In this document: positions 1 to 9,944 of the stretch, in pieces
Layout of the letters: the number at the start of each line of letters is the position of its first letter
How positions within the stretch are numbered: position 1 is the stretch's first letter
Origin: Bacillota bacterium
GTDB taxonomy: Bacteria; Bacillota; Clostridia; Clostridiales; Clostridiaceae
DNA: 64,000 nt
Direction of reading: 5' to 3'
Assembly (NCBI GenBank): GCA_021781745.1
Contig: JAJXWH010000025.1
Span: forward strand, 16,269 to 80,268
Position numbers and translations under genes: made by a program
Notes under the pieces: model-generated
Seen by the model: the letters and a program-made list of their open reading frames with translations, nothing else
Database searches by the model: none
What the model was told of the DNA's origin: nothing

Positions 1-95
1 GTGCAAGATTAATAGTAAATAAAGCAAGTTTTAAAATGAAGCAAAATGAAATATGGGAATTCATAGATAGAATTAAAAAAGTGATCAATAATTGA
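1..95 (+). CDS. hisG: ATP phosphoribosyltransferase HisG, C-terminal end (partial)
   Basis: Only the last 30 codons are inside the window, read in frame 3 and ending at a TGA at 93-95. The visible tail (ARLIVNKASFKMKQ...) resembles the end of the short-form HisG catalytic subunit, which makes phosphoribosyl-ATP in the first step of histidine synthesis. The position directly upstream of hisD in a his operon supports this. The 120-base gap to hisD holds no gene and no clear terminator, so hisD is probably cotranscribed. The short fragment limits certainty. Confidence 0.75.
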   Translation, partial: ARLIVNKASFKMKQNEIWEFIDRIKKVINN

Positions 96-215
96 CAAAA
101 ATCGTGAAATGTTGATAATTATAAGTAATATATATTGAAAAAATGATAATATATAAATAAGAAAATTAAAAAATATTATTATTTCGATATCAAATTAAAG
201 GGGGCCCATTGTTAT

Positions 216-1514
216 ATGTTAAATTTGATGGAAATCACTGAAAGCAATAAGAAAATCTTAATTGATGAGCTTAAAAGTAGAGTTACTGAAACTGAACAAG
301 AAGTACTATTAAGTGTTAATAAAATTTTATCAAAAGTTAAAAAAGATGGAGATAGAGCTTTATTTGAATTTACTAAATCATTTGATAAGGTAGAGCTTAA
401 AACTTTAGAGGTTTCAGCTGAAGAAATTGATGAGTGTTTTAATAAAGTGGAGGGAGATTTTATTAAAGCATTAGAAGAAGCCAAGATTAACATAGAGGAC
501 TATCATAAAAAGCAAAAATCAAATGGATTTTTGATGACAAAAGATCAAGGAGTTTATTTAGGACAAAGAGTTCTTCCTTTAGAAAGAGTAGGAGTATATG
601 TTCCAGGAGGAACAGCAGCATATCCATCATCAGTGCTTATGAATGTAATTCCAGCTAAAGTTGCAGGAGTAGATGAAATTGTAATGGTAACTCCTCCGGA
701 TAAAAATGGTGGAATTAATCCATATATAGGTGTGGCGGCAAGAATTGCTGGAATAGATAAAATATATAAAGTTGGAGGAGCGCAAGCAGTTGCAGCTTTA
801 GCTTATGGGACAGAAAGTATAAAGAAGGTTGATAAAATTGTAGGACCAGGAAATATTTTCGTGGCAACAGCTAAAAAGCTGGTTTTTGGAGAAGTTGATA
901 TAGATATGATTGCTGGTCCTAGTGAAATACTGGTGATAGCTGATGAAAAATCTGATCCGAGTTTTGTGGCAGCCGATTTAATGTCTCAAGCAGAACATGA
1001 TAAATTAGCTTCATCTATATTAGTTACAACGTCTAAAGAATTGTATGAAAAGGTTGAGGTTGAATTAGAAAGACAAGTTAAAACCCTTGAAAGAGAAGAA
1101 ATAATAAGAACTTCTCTTGAAGATTTTGGAAGTGCGATAATCTGTGAGAGTATTGAAGAATGTATTGATATTTCTAATGTCATTGCTCCAGAGCATTTAG
1201 AGATAATGGTAGATGATCCGATGAAATATTTAGGTATGGTTCGAAATGCAGGTTCTGTATTCTTAGGCAGATATTGTCCAGAACCAATAGGAGATTATTT
1301 TGGTGGAACAAACCATGTTCTTCCTACAAGTGGAACTGCAAGATTCTTCTCACCGCTGTCAGTTGATAGTTTTATAAAAAAATCATCCTTTATATATTAT
1401 TCTCAAGAGGCTATTTTGGAAAATGGAGAAAAAATTATAACATTAGCTAATAAAGAAGGTTTGACTGCGCATGCTAATTCAGTAAAGGTGAGGTTGAACA
1501 ATGGGAATCTTTAA
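216..1514 (+). CDS. hisD: Histidinol dehydrogenase HisD
   Basis: A 432-residue protein of the usual HisD length that oxidises L-histidinol to L-histidine in two NAD-dependent steps with bound zinc, in the cytoplasm. Hallmarks visible are GPGNIFVATAKK, the IDMIAGPSE motif, the zinc-ligand block SQAEHD, APEHLEI, and the C-terminal stretch GGTNHVLPTSG with FSPLSVDSF. The ATG at 216 is chosen because AAAGGGGG lies about 11 bases upstream; a second in-frame ATG at 228 is too far from it. The 3' end overlaps hisC by 14 bases, which suggests translational coupling. Confidence 0.97.
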   Translation: MLNLMEITESNKKILIDELKSRVTETEQEVLLSVNKILSKVKKDGDRALFEFTKSFDKVELKTLEVSAEEIDECFNKVEGDFIKALEEAKINIEDYHKKQKSNGFLMTKDQGVYLGQRVLPLERVGVYVPGGTAAYPSSVLMNVIPAKVAGVDEIVMVTPPDKNGGINPYIGVAARIAGIDKIYKVGGAQAVAALAYGTESIKKVDKIVGPGNIFVATAKKLVFGEVDIDMIAGPSEILVIADEKSDPSFVAADLMSQAEHDKLASSILVTTSKELYEKVEVELERQVKTLEREEIIRTSLEDFGSAIICESIEECIDISNVIAPEHLEIMVDDPMKYLGMVRNAGSVFLGRYCPEPIGDYFGGTNHVLPTSGTARFFSPLSVDSFIKKSSFIYYSQEAILENGEKIITLANKEGLTAHANSVKVRLNNGNL

Positions 1515-2538
1515 TGAATATATCAATGCGTATGATGAATATATAATACACCTAGATAGCAATGAAATATATCTAGAAATGGATGAAAATATATTAATGA
1601 AGATGAAATCTTGCTTAAATGGCGTAGAACTTCATAGATATCCTACTAATGAAATGAAGACAATCAAAGAACTATATGCAAAATATTCATGTACTGAGAG
1701 TAAAAATATCATTGTAGGAAATGGGTCAGATGAAATGCTGGAGCTTGTGGTGAGTAAAGAAATTAGTCACGGGAAAAAAGTATTAAGTTTAGGGCCGGAT
1801 TTTGTAATGTTTGACTTTTTTGTTTCAAGATCCAGCGGAGAACTTATAACTTATAATATAGATAAGACTATGAATTTTAATGTGAAAGAATTTATAGAAC
1901 TTGGTAAAAAGGAAAATGTTGATTTAATTCTTTTTTCAAATCCTAATAATCCCACTGGAATTGCTATAGATACTGAAAGTATAATTAGCATATTAGAAGC
2001 ATTTAAGGATAAAACGGTTCTAGTAGATGAAGCTTATTATGAGTTTTATGGTAAATCAATGATTCCATATATTAATAAGTACAAAAACTTAATTGTTACA
2101 AGAACTCTTTCGAAGGCATGGGGACTTGCATCCCTGAGGGTAGGATTTTTAATAACTCATGAAGAAAATATACCAGAATTATTAAATTATAAGGTACCAT
2201 ACTCCATTAGTTCTTTTTCACAAAATTTAGCGTCTATTGCATTGAGGTATCCAGAAAATGTTGTGAAAAATGCAAAACAAATAATAGAGCAAAGAGAAGC
2301 GTTATATAAAAGTCTTAAAGAGGTTGAAAAAAATGCAGCAATGAAGATACAATTTTATCCTTCAAATGGGAATTATATATACGGAAGAACACCACATAAA
2401 GAGGCTCTTATAAGAGGACTTGAAAACATTGGTATTGTAATTAGGAATTTAAGTGATGACACCTTTAGAATTACTGTAGGTTCACCAATGCAAAACAAAA
2501 AAGTTGTAGATGGAATAAGAAAAATTTTCGTATATTAA
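1501..2538 (+). CDS. hisC: Histidinol-phosphate aminotransferase HisC
   Basis: A 345-residue fold-type I PLP aminotransferase that converts imidazole acetol phosphate to histidinol phosphate with glutamate. Motifs include GNGSDEML near residue 76, FSNPNNPTG, VDEAYYEF and TRTLSKAWGLASLRVGF, in which Lys205 is the expected PLP Schiff-base lysine. Near the C-terminus FRITVGSP supplies the substrate-carboxylate arginine. Its ATG lies inside the end of hisD. The length is normal for the family. Confidence 0.96.
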   Translation: MGIFNEYINAYDEYIIHLDSNEIYLEMDENILMKMKSCLNGVELHRYPTNEMKTIKELYAKYSCTESKNIIVGNGSDEMLELVVSKEISHGKKVLSLGPDFVMFDFFVSRSSGELITYNIDKTMNFNVKEFIELGKKENVDLILFSNPNNPTGIAIDTESIISILEAFKDKTVLVDEAYYEFYGKSMIPYINKYKNLIVTRTLSKAWGLASLRVGFLITHEENIPELLNYKVPYSISSFSQNLASIALRYPENVVKNAKQIIEQREALYKSLKEVEKNAAMKIQFYPSNGNYIYGRTPHKEALIRGLENIGIVIRNLSDDTFRITVGSPMQNKKVVDGIRKIFVY

Positions 2539-2614
2539 TGTAAGGATTTTGATTATTTTACAAAGTAAATTTATACATAATTAGGTTGCAATTATAGCTT
2601 TAAGGGGGATTAAT

Positions 2615-3202
2615 ATGATAAATAGATGCTCAAAAAAAGAGAGAATAACAAAAGAAACAAGCATTAAGTTAGAAATTAATTTAGATGGAAGCGGAAATAG
2701 TGAAATAAATACAGGAGTTGGATTTTTTGATCACATGCTCGACTTATTTGCATTTAACAGCAAAGTAGATTTAAAGGTATTTGCAAAAGGTGACTTAGAA
2801 ATATGTGATCATCATACAATTGAAGATATTGGAATAACTCTTGGTGAAGCTTTTAAAGAAGCTATAGGAGATAAGTCAGGAATAAATAGATATGGAACTT
2901 TCTATGTGCCAATGGACGAAACCTTAGCATTAGCATCATTAGATATTAGTAATAGACCTTTCTTAGTTTTTGATTGTGACCTTAAAAGAGAAAAGGTTGG
3001 AGAAATGGCTACTGAAATGGTAGTTGAGTTTTTTAGAGCTTTTGCTTTTAATGCAGGAATAACACTTCATTTAAAAGTATTATATGGTGAAAATGATCAT
3101 CATAAAATAGAAGCTTTATTTAAAGCTTTTGGAAGAGCTATTAAAGAGGCTAAATTTAGAAGTTCTGAAAATGGGGTGCCATCTACAAAAGGAAGCCTTT
3201 AA
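2615..3202 (+). CDS. hisB: Imidazoleglycerol-phosphate dehydratase HisB
   Basis: A 195-residue monofunctional IGP dehydratase that forms imidazole acetol phosphate and binds manganese. The paired metal-binding motifs are visible: FFDHMLDLF and [13 protein letters not shown] in the first half, and [16 protein letters not shown] in the second. It lacks the N-terminal phosphatase domain of enterobacterial HisB, so histidinol-phosphate phosphatase must be a separate protein. Ribosome site AGGGGG is 7-12 bases before the ATG. It is followed by 247 bases without a gene, which is unusual inside this otherwise tight operon. Confidence 0.97.
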   Translation: MINRCSKKERITKETSIKLEINLDGSGNSEINTGVGFFDHMLDLFAFNSKVDLKVFAKGDLEICDHHTIEDIGITLGEAFKEAIGDKSGINRYGTFYVPMDETLALASLDISNRPFLVFDCDLKREKVGEMATEMVVEFFRAFAFNAGITLHLKVLYGENDHHKIEALFKAFGRAIKEAKFRSSENGVPSTKGSL

Positions 3203-3204
3203 TA

Positions 3205-3239
3205 CAGTCTGCAGTTAGCAGTGCACAGTTTACAGTTAG
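3205..3239 (+). repeat. Tandem heptamer array, left arm (CAGTTAG type)
   Basis: Five consecutive 7-base units in perfect phase: CAGTCTG, CAGTTAG, CAGTGCA, CAGTTTA, CAGTTAG. The array begins directly after the hisB stop codon. The same heptamer returns in inverted orientation at 3398-3432 before hisH, so the hisB-hisH gap is bounded by inverted arrays. Further degenerate units occur near 3298-3312. Confidence 0.85.
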
Positions 3240-3397
3240 GGAACAAATCTTTTGGGAGATTTGGGAAATGTTTTTCAGTATTTAAATGAATGTAAATTGT
3301 TAACTGACAACTGTGAATAATCAATAGTTATATAAATGCAAATTGAGGTAAGAATAGCTGTAAAAATAAATTAAAGAAATGCTTAAGCATTTCATCA

Positions 3398-3432
3398 TCA
3401 ACTGTTAACTGTTAATTGATAACTGTTAACTG
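3398..3432 (-). repeat. Tandem heptamer array, right arm (TTAACTG type, inverted)
   Basis: Five 7-base units in phase: TCAACTG, TTAACTG, TTAATTG, ATAACTG, TTAACTG. This is the reverse complement of the CAGTTAA-type unit at 3205-3239. The array ends 17 bases before the hisH ATG, just ahead of its ribosome site. Transcribed together with the left arm it could fold back, but no Rho-independent terminator tail is present. Confidence 0.85.
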
Positions 3433-3449
3433 AATAAAGGGGTGTTTAA

Positions 3450-4070
3450 ATGATAGTTATAATAGATTATGGAATGGGAAATTTAAAGAGCGTTAAGAAT
3501 GCTCTTGATTTTCTTGGCCTTGAAAATAAAATATCATCAGATATAGAGGATATAAGAAATGCGAAAGCGTTAATATTGCCAGGTGTTGGAGCTTTTCCAG
3601 ATGCAATGGAGACTATTGAAAAATTATCTTTAGATAAGATAATAAAGGAGGAAGTTGGTAAGAATAAACCTCTTCTTGGTATATGTCTTGGAATGCAATT
3701 ATTATTTGAAAACGGATATGAAGGTGTTGAGAGAAAAGGCCTTGGGTTACTAAAAGGTAATATTATTAAAATGAAAGATGATAAGGAGAAAAATATAAAA
3801 ATTCCTCACATCGGTTGGAATAACTTAATATACAAGAAAAAAAATGAACTATTTGATTCTATAGAAGAAGGCAAGTTCGTTTATTATGTACATTCATATT
3901 TTGCACAAGATTATAATGACGAAGATTTAGTTGCTTATAGTGAATATGGAGAAAATAAGATTCCAGGTGTTGTTAGAAAAGATAATGTAATGGGAGCTCA
4001 ATTTCATCCTGAAAAAAGTGGATCTGTAGGGTTAACCATCTTAAAAAATTTTGGGGAGTTGATTAAATGA
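3450..4070 (+). CDS. hisH: Imidazole glycerol phosphate synthase, glutaminase subunit HisH
   Basis: A 206-residue class I glutamine amidotransferase that releases ammonia for HisF. Visible are the N-terminal IIDYGMGNLKSV, the LPGVGAFPDAM oxyanion strand, the nucleophile elbow GICLGMQLLFE with the catalytic cysteine, and GAQFHPEKSG with the His-Glu of the triad. Ribosome site AAAGGGGTG precedes the ATG. The stop overlaps the hisA start as ATGA, so the two are translationally coupled. HisH partners with HisF encoded two genes downstream. Confidence 0.97.
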   Translation: MIVIIDYGMGNLKSVKNALDFLGLENKISSDIEDIRNAKALILPGVGAFPDAMETIEKLSLDKIIKEEVGKNKPLLGICLGMQLLFENGYEGVERKGLGLLKGNIIKMKDDKEKNIKIPHIGWNNLIYKKKNELFDSIEEGKFVYYVHSYFAQDYNDEDLVAYSEYGENKIPGVVRKDNVMGAQFHPEKSGSVGLTILKNFGELIK

Positions 4071-4789
4071 TAATTTTACCAGCAATTGATATAATTGATG
4101 GGAAACCAGTAAGATTATATCAGGGTGATTACAATAAAAAAGAAGTAGTAGCAGAAGATGTATTTGAAACAGCGAAATCCTTTGAAGATATGGGTGCAGA
4201 ATACGTACATTTAGTTGATTTAGATGGAGCAAAGAGTGGCAGCAATCAAAATCATGAATTAGTAATAAAAGTTGCAAAAGAACTTAAAATTCCAGTAGAA
4301 CTTGGCGGAGGAATCAGATCCTTTGAGACTATTAAATATTTATTGGATAATGGCGTAGCAAGAGTAATTCTAGGAACTATAGCTATGGAAGATGAAGAGC
4401 TATTGAAGAAAGCTATAGAAACATACGGTGATAAAATAGCAGTTGGTATAGATTGCAAAGATGGCAAAGTTTATGGAAGAGGGTGGCTTGCTGGAAGTGA
4501 CTTGGATTATATAGATTTTGCTAAGAAAATGGAAAATTTAGGAGTGAAGAATATAATTGTTACGGATATAAGTAAGGATGGAACTTTAGAAGGGCCTAAT
4601 GTGGAAATGCTTAAAAAATTAAAAGAAACTGTGAATATTGATATTACAGCTTCAGGCGGAATTAAAGATATTGAAAATATTAAAGATTTAGTTGATATAG
4701 ATTTATATGGTGCAATTACTGGCAAAGCAATATATGCTAAAACATTATCTTTAGAAGAAGCAATAAAGGTTTCTAAAGAAGGGAGATAG
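4067..4789 (+). CDS. hisA: Phosphoribosylformimino-AICAR-phosphate isomerase HisA
   Basis: A 240-residue (beta/alpha)8 barrel that opens the ribose ring of ProFAR to PRFAR. Motifs include the N-terminal [14 protein letters not shown] with the catalytic aspartate, [30 protein letters not shown], and [13 protein letters not shown] with the second catalytic aspartate, then ASGGIKD as the phosphate-binding site. The start overlaps the hisH stop by 4 bases. Only 4 bases separate it from hisF, a homologous barrel. Confidence 0.97.
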   Translation: MIILPAIDIIDGKPVRLYQGDYNKKEVVAEDVFETAKSFEDMGAEYVHLVDLDGAKSGSNQNHELVIKVAKELKIPVELGGGIRSFETIKYLLDNGVARVILGTIAMEDEELLKKAIETYGDKIAVGIDCKDGKVYGRGWLAGSDLDYIDFAKKMENLGVKNIIVTDISKDGTLEGPNVEMLKKLKETVNIDITASGGIKDIENIKDLVDIDLYGAITGKAIYAKTLSLEEAIKVSKEGR

Positions 4790-4793
4790 GATT

Positions 4794-5555
4794 ATGCATA
4801 CAAAGAGAATTATTCCGTGCCTAGATGTGAAAGAAGGTAGAGTTGTTAAGGGAATTAATTTTGAAGGATTAGTTGATGTAGGTGATCCTGTTGCTCTTGC
4901 AGAGTATTATAATAAGCAAGGTGCAGATGAATTAGTATTTTTAGATATTACTGCTACTCATGAAAAAAGAGGCATAATGGAGAAGGTCGTTCAAAGTGTT
5001 GCTGAAAAAATATTTATTCCTTTTACAGTGGGTGGAGGTCTTCAAAACTTAGAGGATATAAAATCAATACTTAGAGCTGGTGCTGATAAGGTAAGCTTAA
5101 ATTCAGCCGCTGTTAGAAATAAGAACCTTATAAAAGAAGGTGCTTTTTATTTCGGGAATCAATGTATAGTGCTAGCAGCTGATGCAAAAAGGAGAGTCGA
5201 CAATACTGGTTGGAATGTTGTAATAAATGGTGGAAGAATTGATACTGGGATAGATTTACTAAAATGGGTTGAGGAGGCGACATCACTTGGAGCTGGAGAA
5301 ATTCTTTTAACATCAATGGATGCAGATGGGACAAAAAAAGGGTTTGATCTAGAGCTAACGAAGGCAGTAAGCGACATAACTAACGTTCCGGTAATAGCAT
5401 CGGGAGGCTGCGGATGTCTAGAAGACTTTTATGATGTCTTTGAAAATAATATAGCAGATGCTGCTCTTGCGGCTTCGCTTTTCCACTATGGGGAATTAAC
5501 TGTCAATGAAGTTAAAAAATATCTTAAAGATAGAAATATTGCAGTACGTCTTTAA
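4794..5555 (+). CDS. hisF: Imidazole glycerol phosphate synthase, cyclase subunit HisF
   Basis: A 253-residue (beta/alpha)8 barrel that uses HisH-derived ammonia to make IGP and AICAR. Visible are [52 protein letters not shown] with the catalytic aspartate, and IASGGCG. The start closely follows hisA with GGGAGATAGG upstream. It shares barrel motifs with HisA, as expected from their common ancestry. The released AICAR feeds purine synthesis. Confidence 0.97.
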   Translation: MHTKRIIPCLDVKEGRVVKGINFEGLVDVGDPVALAEYYNKQGADELVFLDITATHEKRGIMEKVVQSVAEKIFIPFTVGGGLQNLEDIKSILRAGADKVSLNSAAVRNKNLIKEGAFYFGNQCIVLAADAKRRVDNTGWNVVINGGRIDTGIDLLKWVEEATSLGAGEILLTSMDADGTKKGFDLELTKAVSDITNVPVIASGGCGCLEDFYDVFENNIADAALAASLFHYGELTVNEVKKYLKDRNIAVRL

Positions 5556-5694
5556 TAGCTAATATTAAGAATATATTTTATTAATATAGTTTGGAATAAA
5601 TATTTATGATAGACTATATTAAATGAATTATTTATGAAATATAAGATTTAGAAAATAATAATGCAATAATTAAAGGCTATAAGGAGGGCTGAAT

Positions 5695-6024
5695 ATGGAA
5701 ATTTGCAAAAGGGTAGAGCAAGTTGATTTTGAAAAGGGAAATGGACTAATCCCTGCAATTGTTCAAGATTATAAAACTAAAGAAGTATTAATGCTTGCTT
5801 ATATGTCAAAAGAAAGCTTGAAAAAGACATTGGAAGAAAAAACTACATGGTTTTATAGCAGGAGCAGAGATGAACTTTGGAATAAAGGAGCAACGTCTGG
5901 TCACTTTCAATATGTGAAAGAAATAAAAATAGATTGTGATAATGATACTATTTTAATGCTTGTAGAACAAGTGGGAGCAGCATGTCATACAGGTAATATT
6001 AGCTGCTTTTACCGAGATTTATAA
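5695..6024 (+). CDS. hisI: Phosphoribosyl-AMP cyclohydrolase HisI
   Basis: A 109-residue single-domain cyclohydrolase (the HisI half only) that opens the purine ring of PR-AMP. Motifs include [36 protein letters not shown] with metal-binding Asp/Cys residues, and [13 protein letters not shown] with the zinc cysteines. AAGGAGGG precedes the ATG. The pyrophosphohydrolase activity is encoded separately by hisE 69 bases downstream, across another heptamer array. Confidence 0.96.
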   Translation: MEICKRVEQVDFEKGNGLIPAIVQDYKTKEVLMLAYMSKESLKKTLEEKTTWFYSRSRDELWNKGATSGHFQYVKEIKIDCDNDTILMLVEQVGAACHTGNISCFYRDL

Positions 6025-6044
6025 TATAAAATAAATATTCGTTG

Positions 6045-6072
6045 TTAACTGTTAACTGTTAACTGTTAACTG
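6045..6072 (+). repeat. Tandem heptamer array (four perfect TTAACTG units)
   Basis: Four exact copies of TTAACTG lie head to tail between hisI and hisE, ending about 10 bases before the hisE ribosome site GGAGG. This is the same unit and orientation as the array before hisH at 3398-3432, so both interruptions of the his operon share one repeat type. Confidence 0.9.
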
Positions 6073-6093
6073 AGTAAGTTGGAGGATTAACAC

Positions 6094-6420
6094 ATGGATG
6101 GAAATATAAGTGCTTTATATGAAATAATTCTTAAGAGGAAAACTGAAGGCGGAGAAGGGTCTTATACAAATTACCTTTTTGAAAAAGGTACTGATAAAAT
6201 ATTAAAAAAAGTTGGAGAAGAATGTACGGAAGTTATTATAAGTTGTAAGGAAGATAATAAAGAAGAACAAATTAATGAAATTTGTGATCTTACCTATCAC
6301 TTACTAGTATTAATGGCTCAAATGAATATTTCTGTTGAAGAAGTATCTGCTGAGCTTGAAAAGAGAAAAAGTAAAATTAATAACTTTAAAGGTGAAAGAA
6401 AGCCTATTACAGAGGTTTGA
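6094..6420 (+). CDS. hisE: Phosphoribosyl-ATP pyrophosphohydrolase HisE
   Basis: A 108-residue all-alpha MazG-like protein that cleaves PR-ATP to PR-AMP. Motifs are [24 protein letters not shown] with the paired Glu residues that bind magnesium, and [13 protein letters not shown]. It is the last gene of the his operon, followed by a Rho-independent terminator at about 6478-6507. The separate HisE and HisI proteins contrast with the fused form of enterobacteria. Confidence 0.95.
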   Translation: MDGNISALYEIILKRKTEGGEGSYTNYLFEKGTDKILKKVGEECTEVIISCKEDNKEEQINEICDLTYHLLVLMAQMNISVEEVSAELEKRKSKINNFKGERKPITEV

Positions 6421-6477
6421 TTAGTATTGAAAACTGCAGGTTTTTGATTATAAATCTTCACTGAAAATGTTATTATA

Positions 6478-6507
6478 AAGGGTTGCTTTAAAAGCAATCC
6501 TTTTTTC
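6478..6507 (+). terminator. Rho-independent terminator after hisE
   Basis: Stem AGGGTTGCTTT pairs with AAAGCAATCCT (one G-T wobble) and is followed by TTTTTTCTT. It closes the histidine operon. Confidence 0.85.
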
Positions 6508-6732
6508 TTATATTTATAATATTGAGACTTGTTTTTTGTAAAATTCAACTGATTTATTGTTAAATTATATTTTAAGCATTATAATGGTAGACAATAGTAG
6601 GTAACAGTTTTTTTGCACAAATGATATACAGTATAAAAGTAAGGGGGGAGCGTTTACTGAAATTATGATTAAATAGAACTTGAAAATTGTTAGCAAGTCC
6701 TAGAGATTACATATTTTTGGAAACGGTAACAT

Positions 6733-9700
6733 ATGTTTATTGATAGTGAAAATATGATTTCATTTTTATCGAATGCAATTGCTGAATCAAATAATAAGAT
6801 AATATTATTAAAAGGGAGCAACGACTTATCTTTAAGTGAATTTCATAAGTATGTAGTAGAGACAAATCTTAGTGATAAGTGCTTTTATATGAATTTAAAG
6901 AAAAACTATTCTTTTGAACCTTTTTACCCCTTTTTATCATTTATAAAAGAGGAACTAATAGAATCAGGAGGAACGGTATCGGATTTTTTAGATTCAAATA
7001 GTATATATCCAAGTCAAAGAAATATATTTTACAGTTTTATAAGTACTGGCTTAGCATCTAGAGAGGAAGAAATGATTCCTTTCGATTATCAATATGAAAA
7101 AAATAAACTGTACCAATCGTTTTTTAATATCTTTAATAAATATAGTAATGAGAGCAAAGTTTTTGTATTGTTTGAGAACATAAATTATATGCCATACTCT
7201 TCATTGCAGTGGTTAAAATGGCTGGTTGAGAATGAGAAAACATATAATTTTCGATTTATTTTAACTATTAGCACTTATAAATATTATAAGAGCGAAATGC
7301 AAGATGAGTTTGAAAGCTTTATTGAAACCGTTGAAGCTGGATATTCATTATTACAGGTAGATAACAAGCAAAAGAATGAGGAATTAGAGAATGTATTTAG
7401 TAGTCAGAATGACTCTGAGATTGACTTTATAAATGCTGGAGAAAATTATTATCAATTTTTAGCATTAGATGAAGCACTCTACTGTTTTAATAAAAGGTAT
7501 GAAGTTATAAAAAAGAATGAAAGATTAATAGAGAATAAAGAATTGGAGTCTATATTTAGTAGATTGGGTGATATATATTTATTAAAAGATGATTATCATA
7601 ATGCCTATATATATTATGATTTGCTACTTAATAAAGCAGTTGAATTAAGTAATGAACATTTGAAAATTAAAGCATACCAAAGATTATCAATGTTAGATAT
7701 TTTAAAACGGGAATTCAGTTCGGCAGAAGAATTTGCAAAAAAGAGTTATAAAATTTCTATAAAAATTAAAGATAATTATTTAAAACTTAAAGCATATGAA
7801 TTACTTTTTTGGATTAATGAGTTGGGGAAATATAGGACAACAATAGAAAATTTGGGTTTTGAAGAAGAATTCATTACTTTAGCAAAGATGTATAATAAGA
7901 AAAATTCATTAGCATATTTTCTGACTCATAGTTTTAATGCGTTATCTTTTAGAGGGCCAAGTGATCAGAGAGAAGATTATTATAATCACGGCCATGCTTT
8001 GGCTGAAGAATTAAAAAATGAGAATTGTATCTTATCTGCTCATTTAAAAACTGCACTTGTCTACGCTGTTAATGGCTTTCATAACATTAGTAATCAATAT
8101 TATGAAAAAGTTGAAAAGCTATTAATAGAAATGAAAGATGATTTCAGATTGGCTCAAACTTATAATGGCATTGGATATTACTATTTAACAGCTGGAAAAT
8201 ATAAAGATGCTAATAAATATTATGATAAAGCTCTTCAACATTTAAAAACAGAGTGGAATTTTGATGAGATATGTATTACATTAGTTAATAAAAGCATAAA
8301 TGCGATATTGGTCTCGGATTATATTTCGGCTGAAAAGCAATTAGAAATTTTATTATCAGTAATCAAAGAACTAAAATTATCACGACTAAGATTAACAACA
8401 TTATCAAGAATATATGGAATTATTGCACTGAACCATTTTTATTTAGGAAATTCATATAAAAGCTATTCTTTTTTATCTAAGATGCAGACTGTTATTAGTC
8501 CAAATGAATTTTATGAGGATGATGATGAATACTTTTTGAATAATTTTACACAAGGGTTGCTGCTTATAAAAGAAGAGAAGCTAGATAAGGCAGAAGAATT
8601 TTTCCAAGAGGCTTGGTTTCACCTCTGTAAAATTAAGGGGTCGTTAAAATGCTTATATCCAAAATTTACTTTAGAATATCAGCAGCTATTAATAAAATGT
8701 GAAAAGTTTCTTGATTCAGATAGTATTATACGTAGAGGGTACAATTACTGTAGAGATAATTGTTTGGAATATTATCTAAATTTACTTCAGGGTAAAGAAA
8801 GTGAAAACTATAGTTTTGGAAGTTATTTGTCAGATCTCACATGGATTAGTGAAGCTGCTAAGCAGGAAGCTTCTATTAGACTATTAAATGATAAGGTGGA
8901 AGAAATTAATTTTATCAACAATTTTCAAGAAATATTAGCGTCTGCAGATAATAATCAGAACATGATAAGTAGCTGTCTAACTTTATTGGAGAATAAATTT
9001 TCATTACATTATTCTTTATTAATATTATATGATAATAATGCGCCACAGATAATGTATTCAAGCAATAAGAGGAAGATATCAAACCATAGGCTTAAATATT
9101 TAGAATCAATTATTTGTAACTATAAACTACCATTTGTATCAAATGAAAATGTGCAGCTAAATAACTATATAGAAGATATAACTAATGAAAAGATAAAATC
9201 ATTAATATATATTCCGATTATAAAGAATGATAAATTAAAAGTAGTATATTTATGCGCCACTCAGATAGATAATGATTTGGTAAACAATAATATAGTTTTA
9301 AATTCCTCAAATTTAAGAATAATTAACATTGTTATTAGACAATTAAGCGAAACAATTCAAAAAATACAAACTCAAGAAAAATTAATAGCAAGTGTATCAA
9401 CTGATATGCTTACTAGCTTATTTAATCGACAATATTTTTATAATAGAATGTCAAATTTGATTGAGAAGAGTAAAGAAGATATTAAAAGCTATAATGAAAG
9501 TCTATATTTATTCTATATAGACTTAGATAATTTTAAATATTACAATGACAATTTTGGACATACAGTAGGGGATTATGTATTAATATGGTTTGGGGAGATT
9601 TTAAAAGCCGTATCAACTAAAAAAAGTTCAGCTATTAGATATGGTGGCGACGAATTTTTATTACTTCTTGAAGAATGCGATGAAAAAGAAGCAATAAAGG

Positions 9701-9936
9701 TAGTTAGAAAAATTTATGATAAACTTGAGGCAGAAGATGGATTTAAAAAGAAAATTAACAAAGTTTTGGGAACTAAAATAGATATTCCTACAAAAAATTT
9801 ACTTTCGTGCTCTATTGGAATTTCACATAGTTATCTCAATGAAAAGTTAAATATAAGTGAATTTATAGATAATGCTGATAAATGTTTATACAAGGCTAAA
9901 AGGTTAGGCAAAAACAGATATGAGTATATTAAATAA
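6733..9936 (+). CDS. Large TPR-GAF-GGDEF protein, probable diguanylate cyclase
   Basis: A 1067-residue cytoplasmic protein with no membrane segment. Residues 1-215 look like the ATPase/STAND-like N-terminus of signalling proteins, but the Walker A loop has decayed (LLKGSNDLSLSEF, no GKT/S). Residues about 230-700 are TPR-like helical repeats (e.g. ARLGDIYLLKDDYHNAY-type units). A GAF-like domain spans roughly 735-880. A GGDEF domain follows with DMLTSLFNR, FYIDLDNFKYYND and the intact active site RYGGDEF at 971-975, so GTP to c-di-GMP synthesis is expected. No RxxD inhibitory site lies five residues before it. The start has only a weak ribosome site (GGAAACGG). A terminator follows. Confidence 0.85.
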   Translation: MFIDSENMISFLSNAIAESNNKIILLKGSNDLSLSEFHKYVVETNLSDKCFYMNLKKNYSFEPFYPFLSFIKEELIESGGTVSDFLDSNSIYPSQRNIFYSFISTGLASREEEMIPFDYQYEKNKLYQSFFNIFNKYSNESKVFVLFENINYMPYSSLQWLKWLVENEKTYNFRFILTISTYKYYKSEMQDEFESFIETVEAGYSLLQVDNKQKNEELENVFSSQNDSEIDFINAGENYYQFLALDEALYCFNKRYEVIKKNERLIENKELESIFSRLGDIYLLKDDYHNAYIYYDLLLNKAVELSNEHLKIKAYQRLSMLDILKREFSSAEEFAKKSYKISIKIKDNYLKLKAYELLFWINELGKYRTTIENLGFEEEFITLAKMYNKKNSLAYFLTHSFNALSFRGPSDQREDYYNHGHALAEELKNENCILSAHLKTALVYAVNGFHNISNQYYEKVEKLLIEMKDDFRLAQTYNGIGYYYLTAGKYKDANKYYDKALQHLKTEWNFDEICITLVNKSINAILVSDYISAEKQLEILLSVIKELKLSRLRLTTLSRIYGIIALNHFYLGNSYKSYSFLSKMQTVISPNEFYEDDDEYFLNNFTQGLLLIKEEKLDKAEEFFQEAWFHLCKIKGSLKCLYPKFTLEYQQLLIKCEKFLDSDSIIRRGYNYCRDNCLEYYLNLLQGKESENYSFGSYLSDLTWISEAAKQEASIRLLNDKVEEINFINNFQEILASADNNQNMISSCLTLLENKFSLHYSLLILYDNNAPQIMYSSNKRKISNHRLKYLESIICNYKLPFVSNENVQLNNYIEDITNEKIKSLIYIPIIKNDKLKVVYLCATQIDNDLVNNNIVLNSSNLRIINIVIRQLSETIQKIQTQEKLIASVSTDMLTSLFNRQYFYNRMSNLIEKSKEDIKSYNESLYLFYIDLDNFKYYNDNFGHTVGDYVLIWFGEILKAVSTKKSSAIRYGGDEFLLLLEECDEKEAIKVVRKIYDKLEAEDGFKKKINKVLGTKIDIPTKNLLSCSIGISHSYLNEKLNISEFIDNADKCLYKAKRLGKNRYEYIK

Positions 9937-9944
9937 GCAAAAAG

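Noticed and set aside
4041..5377. Several long minus-strand frames within hisA and hisF
   Set aside because: They are antisense to well-recognised genes, lack ribosome sites, and have low-complexity Leu/Ser composition typical of the reverse reading of AT-rich coding DNA.
6045..6072. The TTAACTG array as a CRISPR array
   Set aside because: Units are 7 bases and contiguous, with no spacers.
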